DNA of 17,282 bases from Nitrosopumilales archaeon (lineage in GTDB: Archaea; Thermoproteota; Nitrososphaeria; Nitrososphaerales; Nitrosopumilaceae): contig JAEHKQ010000192.1 of NCBI GenBank assembly GCA_016838795.1, positions 1-17,282 on the forward strand, given 5' to 3'. Below, piece after piece: positions 5,624-14,720 of the stretch. The notes below the pieces were generated by a model. It saw nothing but the letters and a program-made list of their open reading frames with translations, was not told the origin of the DNA and did not search any database. Each line of letters opens with the position of its first letter. Within the stretch, counting starts at the first letter, position 1. Made by a program: the position numbers and the translations under genes.

Positions 5624-7084
5624 TTGCCCTATCAGGTTAGCCACGGAAAAGCGATCCAAGTAAGCTATTCACCTGATGAGGTTTTTTCAAAAATCCAGCA
5701 TGAAGACATTAAATTCATAGATTTACAGTTCACTGGTCTTACTGGAAGGTTCCATCACACTACAATTTCTTCGTTAACTTTCACGTCCCAGCAAATGAAA
5801 GATGGACTACCAAAACTTGATGGCTCATCCATAGTTGGATTTACCACAATTGATGATTCAGATCTTATTTTAAAACCAGATCCAAACACTTATGCTATAA
5901 TTCCCTGGCTGACCGAAAACAAGACTGCTCGATTGTTGTGTGATGTTTATTGGGGAATGGATCGAGGAAGATTAGATCGTGATCCAAGAGGAATTGCACA
6001 AAAGGCTGAAGAGCATCTTAAGAATCAAGGATTTGATTATAGTGCATGGGGTCCTGAAATAGAGTTTTTTGTTTTTGATAAAATTCATTGGGATGTTTTA
6101 ACTCCTTACAAGGGTCAATCATATTCAATAGAATCTGAAGAGGCGCCATGGAGCCAGGAAGGGACAGGTTATCCAATGGGTTTGCAAGAAGGATATTATC
6201 CAAGCACCCCATCTGACACTCTAACACCATTTAGAAATGAATGTGTAGATATTCTAAATTCAAATTTTGGAGTTTTGTGTGATAACCATCACCATGAGGT
6301 TGCAACTGCTGGTCAGTGTGAAATAGATATCAAATATGATTACCTAACCAATGCTGCAGATTCTGCTCAGACTTACAAATTCGTTATAAGAAATGTTGCA
6401 AAAAAACATAGCAAAGTTGCAACCCTAATGCCAAAACCAATTTCTATGGATTCGGGTTCTGGAATGCATACAAACGTAAGCTTGTGGAAAGGGAAGAAGA
6501 ATGTATTTTATGATCCTGATGATAAAACTGAACTTAGCCAAGTTGGTAGGTATTTTTGTGGAGGTATTCTTAACCACGCAAGAGCGTTATCTGCAATTAC
6601 AAATCCTACTACAAACTCCTATCATAGATTAGTTCCAGGTTATGAGGCCCCAGTTTACATTGCTTGGAGTGGAAGCAATAGATCAGCTATTGTCAGAGTT
6701 CCTTTGCATTTCAAAGGGCCAGAATATGCATTTCTAAAACGATTAGAGTTTAGAGCTCCTGATCCTTCTTCAAATCCCTACTTGGTTTTTGCTTCAGTCT
6801 TGTCAGCAGGGCTGGATGGAATAAAAAAGAAAACTGATCCCGGAGACGAAATACGTGAGGATATTTACAAAATGACAAAATCTGAGAGGGCTACGAGAGG
6901 AATTGGTATCTTGCCTGCTAGTTTGGGGGAGGCCTTAGATGAGCTTGTGAGTGATAAAAAATTCCTTTCTCCGATATTTGTAAATACGGTTGTTGATAAA
7001 ATTATTGAGTTAGAAAGAAGAGATCAGCGGGAAATTTCGATTAGGCCCCATCCGCATGAGTTCTATCTCTATTTCGATGTGTAA
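5624..7084 (+). CDS. glnA: Glutamine synthetase, type I
   Basis: A 486-residue enzyme making glutamine from glutamate, ammonia and ATP, the main ammonia-assimilation step and a natural partner of an ammonia-oxidising lifestyle. Visible family motifs: LDGSSI in the beta-grasp domain, the metal site around WGPEIEFF (about 144), AGQCEIDI (about 228), the ATP loop KPISMDSGSGMH, NPTTNSYHRLVPG near the glutamate flap, then SNRSAIVRVP, LEFRAPDPSSNPYL and the C-terminal RPHPHEFYLYFDV. A Tyr in DIYKMT (about residue 415) aligns by eye with the adenylylation tyrosine of E. coli GlnA, but the surrounding loop differs and no adenylyltransferase is seen here. The start is TTG (an in-frame TAG lies at 5606) with GAAGGT 7 nt upstream. 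Convergent with the next small gene, 6 nt apart. Confidence 0.96.
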   Translation: MPYQVSHGKAIQVSYSPDEVFSKIQHEDIKFIDLQFTGLTGRFHHTTISSLTFTSQQMKDGLPKLDGSSIVGFTTIDDSDLILKPDPNTYAIIPWLTENKTARLLCDVYWGMDRGRLDRDPRGIAQKAEEHLKNQGFDYSAWGPEIEFFVFDKIHWDVLTPYKGQSYSIESEEAPWSQEGTGYPMGLQEGYYPSTPSDTLTPFRNECVDILNSNFGVLCDNHHHEVATAGQCEIDIKYDYLTNAADSAQTYKFVIRNVAKKHSKVATLMPKPISMDSGSGMHTNVSLWKGKKNVFYDPDDKTELSQVGRYFCGGILNHARALSAITNPTTNSYHRLVPGYEAPVYIAWSGSNRSAIVRVPLHFKGPEYAFLKRLEFRAPDPSSNPYLVFASVLSAGLDGIKKKTDPGDEIREDIYKMTKSERATRGIGILPASLGEALDELVSDKKFLSPIFVNTVVDKIIELERRDQREISIRPHPHEFYLYFDV

Positions 7085-7090
7085 TTTTAT

Positions 7091-7369
7091 CTAAAATCTT
7101 CCGGTTAGTTGGAATATGTAGGAAAGTGATATGGTAATTAGTGCAAATCCTCCACCCAAATAAATTCCTCTTCTCTTGGATGAGGTAGCTGCCTTGTAAA
7201 GAAGAATTCCTCCTGCAAGACCAACAAACAAAACCAAGACGCCAATAATAACACCATCAAAACTTTGACCAGTGATTAGTGGATGGAAAAATCCAGCGAG
7301 TAAAGCAAAAAACGCTGTCAAATAAACATACTTTATTCCAGTTATGGTTTTGGAACCAAGTTTGCTCAT
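7091..7369 (-). CDS. Small three-helix membrane protein of unknown function
   Basis: A 92-residue protein with hydrophobic segments at about 13-30, 39-58 and 70-86. Short basic loops (SSKRRG) give a predicted orientation with the second loop in the cytoplasm. The composition resembles TMEM14/UPF0136-like or other small archaeal integral membrane proteins, but I cannot assign a family. It ends 6 nt from the convergent glnA and lies 59 nt downstream of the thermosome gene on the same strand, separated by a short stem-loop. Confidence 0.6.
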   Translation of the reverse strand: MSKLGSKTITGIKYVYLTAFFALLAGFFHPLITGQSFDGVIIGVLVLFVGLAGGILLYKAATSSKRRGIYLGGGFALITISLSYIFQLTGRF

Positions 7370-7399
7370 AAAATCACGTAAAAATTGTATTCAATAAAC

Positions 7400-7417
7400 T
7401 TTTGAAGAGTTTCAAAA
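7400..7417 (-). terminator. Short stem-loop after the thermosome gene
   Basis: TTTTGAA (7400-7406) and TTCAAAA (7411-7417) form a 7-bp stem with a 4-nt loop 11-28 nt beyond the thermosome stop, followed on the minus strand by a T-rich run. It may help terminate thermosome transcription. The stem is short and A+T-rich. Confidence 0.35.
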
Positions 7418-7428
7418 CATACAAAAAT

Positions 7429-9114
7429 TTACATCATGCCGCCCATGTCTGGCATGCCGCCCATACCTGGCATACCACCCATTCCGGGTGGCGCTCCAGC
7501 TCCAGCTCCAGGTGGAGGGCCAGATGATTTAGCTACAGCAACAACATCGTCTATTCTAAGAATCATACAAGCAACTTCAGAAGCAGCGGAAACAATTTGT
7601 AGTTTCACAGATAGTGGTTCAATAATATCGCTAGATTTCATATTTGCAGTACGAGCTTTGATTACATCAATGCCAGTCCATTGTTCGCCTTTGAGCTGTT
7701 TAGAACGCAAGGATGTCAAAGTATCTATTGGATCCATTCCTGCGGTTTCAGCTAAAGCCAAAGGAATTGATTCTAATGCATCTGCAAATTTTTCCGCAGC
7801 TAGTTGTTCTCTTCCTTCTAATGTTTTTGCCCAACTTCGTATTTTTGTAGCAGTGAAAGTTTCTGGCGCACCTCCTCCTGCAACTATTGATGGAGTTTCC
7901 ATGACGTCCTTTACAACCATAATAGCATCATGAGATGATCTTTCAACTTCATCAACCACTCTTTGTGAACCTCCTCGAATAAGAAGAGTGACGGATTTTG
8001 GATGTTTGCAACCTTCAATGAATACCCATCTGTCTTCCTCAATCTTTCTCTCTTCAACAAGTTCTGCTGAACCTAAATCCTTTTCAAATAAATCATCGAG
8101 ATTAGTTACAATTCTAGCACCAGTTGCCTTAGCAAGTTTAGTAAGATCACTTTCCTTAATTCTTCTTACAACCAAAACTCCGGATTTGGCCAGATAGTGT
8201 TGAGCCATATCATCAACACCTTTTTGGCAAAGAACAACATTTGCTCCAGAGCCTATCAATTTGTCTACCATGTTTTTGAGCATTTTGTTTTCCTCATCTA
8301 GAAATAATTTTAGCTGTTGCGGATTTGAGATGTTGATTTTTGCATCTGTCTCAGTTTTACTAATCTCTAGTGCAGTATTTATCAAAGCAATTTTTGCCTC
8401 ATTGATTATCTTTGGCATTCCACCATGAACAATCTCTTTGTCTAGAACTATTCCTTGGATTAGTGTTGAATCTCTAATTGAACCACCAGCTTTTTTCTCT
8501 ACTTTAATATCATCAATATCTATAGAAAATTTTTCGCCGTTCTTTTCAGCTACGGTCAAAACTGCTTTAACAATTAATTCAGCTAGTTGATCAGAATCCT
8601 TACTAACAAGTTTTGTTAGCATTGAAGTTCTTGCAATTTTAAGTAATGTGGGTTTATCATTTCCAGAAACTGTCACTGCAAAGTCTTGTAAGTGTTGTAT
8701 AGCCTTTTTTGCGGCCTTTCTATAACCATCTACAATTATAGTTGGATGAACGTCTTGATTCAGTAAAGATTCAGCGTTTTCTAATAGAGAGCCAGCAAAG
8801 ATAACTACAGAGGTAGTACCATCTCCTACTTCATTATCAGTAGTTTTAGAAATTTCAACGAGCATTTTAGCTGCAGGGTGTTGTACATCAATTTCTTTAA
8901 GAATGGTCGCTCCATCATTTGTAATAGTTACATCTCCCAATGAATCAACGAGCATTTTGTCCATACCGCGTGGACCTAGACTTGTTCTAACGATCTCAGC
9001 TATAATTTTGGCAGCTTGAATATTGTTTCTCTGGGCGTCACGGCCTTTTGTTTCAGTGGTCCCCTCTTTTAACAAAACAATTGGCAAGTTTCCTTTAACT
9101 GTCTGAAGGCTCAT
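7429..9114 (-). CDS. Thermosome subunit (group II chaperonin)
   Basis: A 561-residue ATP-dependent chaperonin subunit related to eukaryotic CCT; it forms a double ring that folds proteins in the cytoplasm. Diagnostic parts: TSLGPRGMDKML (44-55), NDGATILKEIDVQHPAAK (66-83), the ATP-hydrolysis motif GDGTT (97-101), GGGAPE in the intermediate domain, and the equatorial-domain GIDVIKARTANM. The C-terminus ends in GGM-type repeats (GMGGMPGMGGMPDMGGMM), encoded by imperfect 18-bp repeats at about 7436-7490, as in other archaeal thermosomes, where the tails point into the cavity. A TATA box 28 nt upstream and the ATG at 9114 suggest a leaderless mRNA. A 14-bp palindrome lies between them. Divergent from glyA. 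Confidence 0.96.
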   Translation of the reverse strand: MSLQTVKGNLPIVLLKEGTTETKGRDAQRNNIQAAKIIAEIVRTSLGPRGMDKMLVDSLGDVTITNDGATILKEIDVQHPAAKMLVEISKTTDNEVGDGTTSVVIFAGSLLENAESLLNQDVHPTIIVDGYRKAAKKAIQHLQDFAVTVSGNDKPTLLKIARTSMLTKLVSKDSDQLAELIVKAVLTVAEKNGEKFSIDIDDIKVEKKAGGSIRDSTLIQGIVLDKEIVHGGMPKIINEAKIALINTALEISKTETDAKINISNPQQLKLFLDEENKMLKNMVDKLIGSGANVVLCQKGVDDMAQHYLAKSGVLVVRRIKESDLTKLAKATGARIVTNLDDLFEKDLGSAELVEERKIEEDRWVFIEGCKHPKSVTLLIRGGSQRVVDEVERSSHDAIMVVKDVMETPSIVAGGGAPETFTATKIRSWAKTLEGREQLAAEKFADALESIPLALAETAGMDPIDTLTSLRSKQLKGEQWTGIDVIKARTANMKSSDIIEPLSVKLQIVSAASEVACMILRIDDVVAVAKSSGPPPGAGAGAPPGMGGMPGMGGMPDMGGMM

Positions 9115-9121
9115 AAATTAA

Positions 9122-9135
9122 GAATTTTAAAATTC
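9122..9135. promoter_or_regulatory. Palindrome between TATA box and thermosome start
   Basis: GAATTTTAAAATTC is a perfect 14-bp palindrome lying between the TATA box (9138-9146) and the ATG at 9114. It covers the start region of transcription, a typical position for an archaeal repressor site. It is A+T-rich, so chance is possible. Confidence 0.35.
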
Positions 9136-9137
9136 CC

Positions 9138-9146
9138 TTATTATAT
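9138..9146 (-). promoter_or_regulatory. TATA box of the thermosome gene
   Basis: ATATAATAA on the minus strand is centred 28 nt upstream of the ATG, preceded by a GGTTAG stretch that may serve as BRE. Confidence 0.6.
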
Positions 9147-9186
9147 CTAACCAAGTCTTGACTCACTCAAATTATTTAAGCGGTGT

Positions 9187-9193
9187 TTTTAAA
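9187..9193 (+). promoter_or_regulatory. TATA box of glyA
   Basis: TTTTAAA is centred about 27 nt upstream of the glyA ATG at 9217. A second TA-rich element, TTATTTAAG (about 9172-9180), lies further up. Confidence 0.45.
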
Positions 9194-9216
9194 TTGGGAA
9201 AATTGATTGGCAGAGC

Positions 9217-10539
9217 ATGACCGAGTCATCAAACAAAAAATCCTATGACAGGGTTTTCGCCAAACTAAAAGATCACAATAAATGGTTTGAGAACTTAATT
9301 CCATTAATAGCGAGTGAAAATATCCCTAGCCCAGCTGTTCGAGAGGCAATCATTTCTGATTTTGGAAATCGTTATGCAGAAGGTTGGCCGGGTGAAAGAG
9401 TGTATGCTGGTTGTGTGTACATTGATGATGTAGAATTCGAATGTATGAAACTTGCACAAAAATTATTCAAAGCTGAATTTGCAGATGTAAGGCCAATTTC
9501 TGGCGTTGTTGCAAATCTTGTAATTTACTCAGCGTTTTCTAATCCTGGTGATGTGATGCTTGCTCCATCCATTCCTGCAGGAGGACATATTTCTCATGGA
9601 AAAAAAGAACATTCAGGAACAGCTGGCCTTGTTCATGGTTTAGAGATTGAGTTCTATCCATTTGATGCTGAAGAAATGTCAATTGACGTTGATAAAACAA
9701 AGAAAAAGGTTGAGGAATTAAACAAAGCTGGACGATTGCCAAAGATAGCAATGTTTGGTGGTTCTCTGTTTTTATTCCCACATCCGGTAAAGGAGCTCTC
9801 AAGTTTTCTCAAAAATTTTGATATGCATATCAATTATGATGCAGCTCATGTTGCTGGATTAATTGCGGGAGGGCAGTTTCAAGATCCATTAAGGGAAGGC
9901 GCAAACACGATGACTATGAGTACCCATAAAACATTGTTTGGGCCTCAGGGTGGACTTGTATTAGGTTTTGAAAATCATGCTGAGATGATTAAAAAGGCAA
10001 CATTTCCTGGACTTACAAGCAGCCACCACATTCATCATATGGCAGCAAAAGCAATCACATTTGCTGAGGCTTTAGAGTTTGGTAAAGATTACGCAAAACA
10101 GGTAATTAAAAATGCAAAAGCTTTAGGAGAATATCTAAATGGTTTTGGATTTAAGGTTCTAGGAGAAAAAAGGGGATTCACAAAATCACATCAAATTGCT
10201 GTTAATGTTTTAGATTATTCTGATGGGGGCAAGATTGAAATTGATTTAGAAAAAGCAAACATCATCGTAAACAGACAACTAATTCCAGGTGATATCAAAG
10301 CTGGCCGTAATTACTTCCACCCAGGAGGAATTAGACTTGGAGTTTCTGAACTAACTAGACTTGGATACGTACAATCTGATATGCAAGATGTGGCGCAGTT
10401 TATTAAACAAGTAATAATTGACAAAAAAGATCCTAAAAGAATTAAATCAAAAGTTAAGTCATTTAGAAAAGATTTTCAAAAAGTTCATTATTGTTTTGAT
10501 AAAAAATTAGGTGCTTACGAGTATGTTAAATTAAGATAG
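9217..10539 (+). CDS. glyA: Serine hydroxymethyltransferase, archaeal type
   Basis: A 440-residue PLP-dependent enzyme that interconverts serine and glycine while charging a tetrahydrofolate- or tetrahydromethanopterin-type carrier with a one-carbon unit. Visible features: IPLIASENIPSPAV near the N-terminus, NRYAEGWPGERVYAG, the Asp of the PLP pocket in NYDAAHVAGLIAGG, and the Schiff-base lysine Lys238 in MSTHKTLFGPQGG. The C-terminal domain carries GGIRLGVSELTRLG. Wording such as EGWPGERVYAGC and the absence of bacterial GKRYAEGYPG-type sequence fit the archaeal branch. The start is an ATG with a TATA box 27 nt upstream and no Shine-Dalgarno, so a leaderless mRNA is likely. The gene ends 3 nt before the convergent polymerase D gene. 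Confidence 0.95.
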   Translation: MTESSNKKSYDRVFAKLKDHNKWFENLIPLIASENIPSPAVREAIISDFGNRYAEGWPGERVYAGCVYIDDVEFECMKLAQKLFKAEFADVRPISGVVANLVIYSAFSNPGDVMLAPSIPAGGHISHGKKEHSGTAGLVHGLEIEFYPFDAEEMSIDVDKTKKKVEELNKAGRLPKIAMFGGSLFLFPHPVKELSSFLKNFDMHINYDAAHVAGLIAGGQFQDPLREGANTMTMSTHKTLFGPQGGLVLGFENHAEMIKKATFPGLTSSHHIHHMAAKAITFAEALEFGKDYAKQVIKNAKALGEYLNGFGFKVLGEKRGFTKSHQIAVNVLDYSDGGKIEIDLEKANIIVNRQLIPGDIKAGRNYFHPGGIRLGVSELTRLGYVQSDMQDVAQFIKQVIIDKKDPKRIKSKVKSFRKDFQKVHYCFDKKLGAYEYVKLR

Positions 10540-10542
10540 TCA

Positions 10543-13500
10543 TTAATTAGCATAATCAGTAAGTAAAGCTTGATCACCTTTACTTTTCCCAAAAACTAAA
10601 TCTAATTCATCCGATAGAACTTGAATTCTCCCTTTTTGATATGATCCAACATTGTATTTTTTAGACAAACGTTTTGCAAGTTTAAGATATTTTTCAACTG
10701 ATGCTCTTGTAATTGTCTGAATTAGGTTATTCCCACAAACACAGTGTTGTAAAAGTGGAATTCTCCTATAGCTTCTACCACATGCTGTACATCTAAAACT
10801 CTGTTTAGCATATGATCTTAGGTTTCCCATGATGTCTGGAATAAGATGTGTAGAGATTACATTAGAGACAATTTCATTTGTGTCTACAGCGTCTATTAGA
10901 TCTGCATTTCTAATTTGCATATCGAGTTTATCTAACATTGAACCAAGGGTTGAATACGCGCTACGTGGTTTTGATGTTGTAAGTGTTGAAGTTGTATGGG
11001 TAAAGTGATAATTAGAAAACTGTTCTTTTGTTTCCAATCGTGATTTTATGATTTCTACGGATGTAATATCAGAAGCTATTTTTTGTGATAGTGTTGATTC
11101 GAAAAATTCCAATGGGAAAAACTTTGTTACCTCAAGATTATGTGCCTGTGGTTGTGATTCATGTGGTAATACTAGTGGTTGAATTAAGAGTGGTGCATCC
11201 ATCAACCCTCCTATATTGATGGATAGAAATTGTCTTGAAAAGTTCAACAAACTATCCATCAGAAGCATGATTGAATCAGCATCGCCATCAGCATCACGTC
11301 TTTTTGCAGAATGCCAATTTGGGGTTCCAAAACAAACATGGGTGTTTGTGTAACCGATAATTCTTCCAACAATACCAACTGAAGTATGTGGTGCTAAACC
11401 GATAATGAGGTGCCCTATTAATTCATCTATGTTTCTAACATTATAGAAAGATGATTTACCATAAAACTTGACTAATTCTGTATCAATATACTTAGAAATA
11501 TCTACTAGATGTTTTCCGCTTTCTTTTGGGATAATGACGTCTTGCATTCGAAGTTCTATAAGTTGATCAGTGTTAGAAATTGCTTCGCCGTTTACATCAT
11601 GAGTATAACCGAGTTTTTTTAGTGCCTCAATTGACACTCCAATCCAAGATGGTTTAAAGTGTGTTAAAGGAGAATTTGTTGCGTCAAATCTCACTGTGCC
11701 ATCTTTGAAAACTGTTAAACCATAATTTTGTCTTATCAATCCTTTTTCAAGAGGTTCTGCAATTTTGTTTTGGTTAATTAGATCTTTTACTCCTTTGAAT
11801 GGTTCGTGTACTCTGATCCCAATTTTTTCTTGTATTGCTAACAGTTTCTTTTTTAGTGGAAAGGGTTGGTATGAGTGGGTTAATGTGTTTTTTTTACATT
11901 TTTGACAAAAATCTGAATCAAGGGTTGCTCTACAGTTTGGGCAAACATAAACTACAGAAGTTTTTTCATGACAGTTTGTACATCTAAAACCAATAGATGG
12001 TTCATTACATTTTTTGCAAATTCTATTGAAGATGTTTGTATAAAAATTTGGTTGGTTTGACGCCTTTAGTAAATCACGGGTTGCCCCCCCTTTTTCCCCA
12101 ATTGGGAATAAAGTATGAACGGGTGGTTTCATTACTCTTGGTGCGGCTTTCTCAGGCCTACCAATTCTTACCCCAATTGATGTTGAGAATTTTTTGCGTA
12201 TTGTAATTCCAGATGTTTGAGAGATTTTCTCTAGAATTGAAAGTGAACCATCTTTGATAATTGGTTTTCTGAAAAGTAAATTAAAGAAAATTTTTGCCTC
12301 AGTTTGTTCCAATATGGCATTTGTGTTTTGAATTTTATGGGGTACTCCTAGTTTTTCTAAAATTGGTTTACATGAAATTGGGTATTCTATAGATTTTTCA
12401 TTAATTTTCAATGGTTGTAAAATTTCATAAAATTCTTCCATTGAGATTTGATCCCAATAATGAAGATGTTTTGGGTGTAGTGGAATATTGAATTTAAGCG
12501 AGAGCTCTACCGCTTCATCAAATGTTGGGATTTTTTTGAGAAATTGAATAATGTGATCTTCATGAAGTTTTTTTTCCATGATTATTTTTCTTAATTCTTC
12601 AATCCAAAATTCTTCTACATATCCCGATGGGACTAATTTTGCATTGTTTTCTAAAAAATCACCAAATGAAATTAGAATGTCGCCTAAATGAAGGATTTTT
12701 TTGATTTGGTTCTTGATTTTGATTCCATGTTCCACATCCTTAATTTTAATAACATCTCCATTTTCAAGACGCACGATTGGAGTTTCAATCGAGTCTACAA
12801 ATGCTACGGTAGCTCCTTTACCAGGAATGTTAGTTTTAACTTGAGTGCCTACAGCAATTGTGTGATCTAAAATTTCAGCTACAACTGGGTGAAACCCAAC
12901 TGCTGCGAATCCAGAATTACAAGCACGGCCATATCTCAGTCTGAATCCACCAAATTTGTTCGGCATGGATAAAACAGATCTGCCAGCAATTACCTCTCTC
13001 ATCCTTTTTGCAGCTGCGTCCTCTTCATCACCTCCTGTTTGAACAGCTCCTTTTAGATCATTGAGCCATTCCCATCCATCCAGGTTGTAAAACTCGATTC
13101 TTTTCAGAAGTTTTTTCGATCTACCGATTAATCCATCATTTAAAACACGTAATGCTCCGCCCCTAACTCGGTCGGTTTTAATTCTGGACATATTTTTATG
13201 GTTAACTACTTCGAATGGGTCTGTATCAACTCCATCAAGTTCAACTGGAAGATTTGAGATGACCTTGATAATATCGTCATCAAAAACATGAAATTGAAAG
13301 CTGCTAGCCTCTCTTTCATAGATTCTTAGTTCTTCAACAAATCTCCCAGTTTCATCATCAAATGAATTTGCTTGATATTTTGATAGATTGACTGTTTTTC
13401 TTACATGATCAGCTATTAGCATTGTGACAGCAGATTCTGTCCCCCCAGCTGAGCGCATGGGACCAGCAATTGAGATTGATAGATATTCTGAACCATCCTT

Positions 13501-13926
13501 ATTTTTTTTAATTTTTACCTCTGAAATTCCTTGAAGAGGGGCTATAGTAACTCCTTCCGTCACAATTGCAAGTCCAACACGAACCGCCAGGTCAAGTTTT
13601 TCTTCCAAGGAGGAATTAGGGGGCGTATATTTTCCTAATGCAATATCTTTTGAAAAATTTAGTGCCGATAGTTCTTTTCCATGTGTTTTTAGAAGTTGTC
13701 GTAGGGGATCGGCAATATTAATGTCATGCATTTTTGCAACTCGGTCTGCTAAATCAAAAGCAATTTTTGGCTCAATTATTCCTGAAGAATCTACAAGGGT
13801 AGATTTGGCTTCTGCGGCCTTGACAAAAATATCGTATGTCTCTTTAGAAAGAGCTGAATAATATTTGGTATAATAATCAGGAACGTCGAGATCTTTTATT
13901 CTATATATTGCTCCATTTTGAGACAT
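10543..13926 (-). CDS. polC: DNA polymerase D large (catalytic) subunit DP2
   Basis: A 1127-residue catalytic subunit of the archaeal family D replicative polymerase. Visible landmarks: AGPMRSAGGTESAV near residue 155, RGGALRVLNDGLIGRSKK, FGGFRLRYGRACNSGFAAVG, FPIGEKGGATRDLL, a pair of zinc-binding modules (about 630-685) with CKKC, CTNC, CPNC and CQKC pairs, and the two-barrel active site KRRDADGDADS, where Asp880 and Asp882 correspond to the catalytic aspartates of the Pyrococcus enzyme. A further zinc module (CTAC and CVCG, about 1043-1063) lies near the end. The last residues, QALLTDYAN, resemble a PCNA-binding motif. No intein interrupts the active site, unlike several euryarchaeal homologues. 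The gene follows GGGPS by 9 nt and is probably cotranscribed. The small exonuclease subunit DP1 is not in the window. Confidence 0.97.
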   Translation of the reverse strand: MSQNGAIYRIKDLDVPDYYTKYYSALSKETYDIFVKAAEAKSTLVDSSGIIEPKIAFDLADRVAKMHDINIADPLRQLLKTHGKELSALNFSKDIALGKYTPPNSSLEEKLDLAVRVGLAIVTEGVTIAPLQGISEVKIKKNKDGSEYLSISIAGPMRSAGGTESAVTMLIADHVRKTVNLSKYQANSFDDETGRFVEELRIYEREASSFQFHVFDDDIIKVISNLPVELDGVDTDPFEVVNHKNMSRIKTDRVRGGALRVLNDGLIGRSKKLLKRIEFYNLDGWEWLNDLKGAVQTGGDEEDAAAKRMREVIAGRSVLSMPNKFGGFRLRYGRACNSGFAAVGFHPVVAEILDHTIAVGTQVKTNIPGKGATVAFVDSIETPIVRLENGDVIKIKDVEHGIKIKNQIKKILHLGDILISFGDFLENNAKLVPSGYVEEFWIEELRKIIMEKKLHEDHIIQFLKKIPTFDEAVELSLKFNIPLHPKHLHYWDQISMEEFYEILQPLKINEKSIEYPISCKPILEKLGVPHKIQNTNAILEQTEAKIFFNLLFRKPIIKDGSLSILEKISQTSGITIRKKFSTSIGVRIGRPEKAAPRVMKPPVHTLFPIGEKGGATRDLLKASNQPNFYTNIFNRICKKCNEPSIGFRCTNCHEKTSVVYVCPNCRATLDSDFCQKCKKNTLTHSYQPFPLKKKLLAIQEKIGIRVHEPFKGVKDLINQNKIAEPLEKGLIRQNYGLTVFKDGTVRFDATNSPLTHFKPSWIGVSIEALKKLGYTHDVNGEAISNTDQLIELRMQDVIIPKESGKHLVDISKYIDTELVKFYGKSSFYNVRNIDELIGHLIIGLAPHTSVGIVGRIIGYTNTHVCFGTPNWHSAKRRDADGDADSIMLLMDSLLNFSRQFLSINIGGLMDAPLLIQPLVLPHESQPQAHNLEVTKFFPLEFFESTLSQKIASDITSVEIIKSRLETKEQFSNYHFTHTTSTLTTSKPRSAYSTLGSMLDKLDMQIRNADLIDAVDTNEIVSNVISTHLIPDIMGNLRSYAKQSFRCTACGRSYRRIPLLQHCVCGNNLIQTITRASVEKYLKLAKRLSKKYNVGSYQKGRIQVLSDELDLVFGKSKGDQALLTDYAN

Positions 13927-13935
13927 TGTATTATC

Positions 13936-14691
13936 TTATTTCTTAGTTCTTTGAATTGCTTTTGTTATTTGTTCAAGTTTTTTTAAACTGCCTCCTTTTT
14001 CTAAAAAGGTTCCAATCACGAGTGCGTCAGCGCCGGCCTTTGCTAAATTTGTGGCAGTTTTTACGTCTTTAATCCCTCCACCTACAATGAGAAAACCATT
14101 GAAAATTTTCCTGACCGTTTTGACCATCTCTGGTTTAACGTTGGATTTTGCACCAGAACCAGCCTCAAGATAGACAAATCTCATGCCTAAAAATTGAGCA
14201 GCTAGTGAATAAGCTGCCGCTATGTTTGGTTTATCAAAGGGGATGCCCCTTGCCGAACCAAAGAACCACGCAGATGTTCCTTCTCCAATAATTAGGTAGG
14301 CTGTAGGCAGTGGCTCTAATCCAAATTTCAGCACAGCTGGGGCGCCAAGAGCTTGAGCTTGAGATATAAAATATGGATTCTCAGAGTTTAGGAGAGAACT
14401 GAATAAAATAGCATCAGCGCCAGGAACCACGCCGGTAATATTACCTGGAAAAAGGATTATTGGAATTTTAATTAATTTTTTTATGGTTTTAACTGTCTTG
14501 GCCATTTCCATTTGATCAGTGGCTGATGAGCCCCCCACCAGAATGGCCGAGGCGCCCATCTTTTCTACCTTTTTAGCTAAGGTTACTGCATCAGTATTTT
14601 TTGAAACTTCAGAGTCGATTAATACGAAGATTAGAGTGTTTTTCTTCTTTAGTTGTGATTTAAGGTAGTTCTCTATACGCATACTGGCCAT
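13936..14691 (-). CDS. Geranylgeranylglyceryl phosphate synthase (GGGPS)
   Basis: A 251-residue TIM-barrel prenyltransferase that joins geranylgeranyl diphosphate to sn-glycerol-1-phosphate, the first committed step of archaeal ether-lipid synthesis. Motifs seen: FVLIDSE at the start of the barrel with the Mg-binding Asp, AILVGGSSATD, IILFPGN, YLEAGSGA and, late, LIVGGGIKD and ADALVIGTFLEKGGS, which form the phosphate-binding site. The related PcrB/HepGP synthases are bacterial, which fits less well. The ATG at 14691 is preferred over the ATG at 14682 because a TATA box (CTTTAAAG) lies 25 nt upstream of the former. An inverted repeat lies between. GGGPS leads a two-gene unit with the PolD large subunit. 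Confidence 0.93.
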   Translation of the reverse strand: MASMRIENYLKSQLKKKNTLIFVLIDSEVSKNTDAVTLAKKVEKMGASAILVGGSSATDQMEMAKTVKTIKKLIKIPIILFPGNITGVVPGADAILFSSLLNSENPYFISQAQALGAPAVLKFGLEPLPTAYLIIGEGTSAWFFGSARGIPFDKPNIAAAYSLAAQFLGMRFVYLEAGSGAKSNVKPEMVKTVRKIFNGFLIVGGGIKDVKTATNLAKAGADALVIGTFLEKGGSLKKLEQITKAIQRTKK

Positions 14692-14692
14692 C

Positions 14693-14711
14693 GTTGACGT
14701 TTGGAGTCAAC
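14693..14711. promoter_or_regulatory. Inverted repeat at the GGGPS start (operator candidate)
   Basis: GTTGAC (14693-14698), a 7-nt spacer and GTCAAC (14706-14711) form a perfect 6-bp inverted repeat between the GGGPS TATA box and its ATG. Confidence 0.35.
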
Positions 14712-14720
14712 TCTTTAAAG
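14711..14720 (-). promoter_or_regulatory. TATA box of GGGPS-polC
   Basis: CTTTAAAGAG on the minus strand is centred about 25 nt upstream of the GGGPS ATG. The neighbouring TTTAATTA (14721-14728) likely serves the divergent gene on the plus strand; both promoters share a 65-nt gap. Confidence 0.5.

Noticed and set aside
7436..7933. A 165-codon plus-strand frame rich in Pro and Gly
   Set aside because: It is antisense to the GGM repeats and the C-terminal part of the thermosome gene; its proline-rich start is only the complement of the Gly-Met tail.
11240..11340. Intein at the PolD active site, as in several euryarchaea
   Set aside because: The motif KRRDADGDADS is continuous and the protein has no extra domain there.
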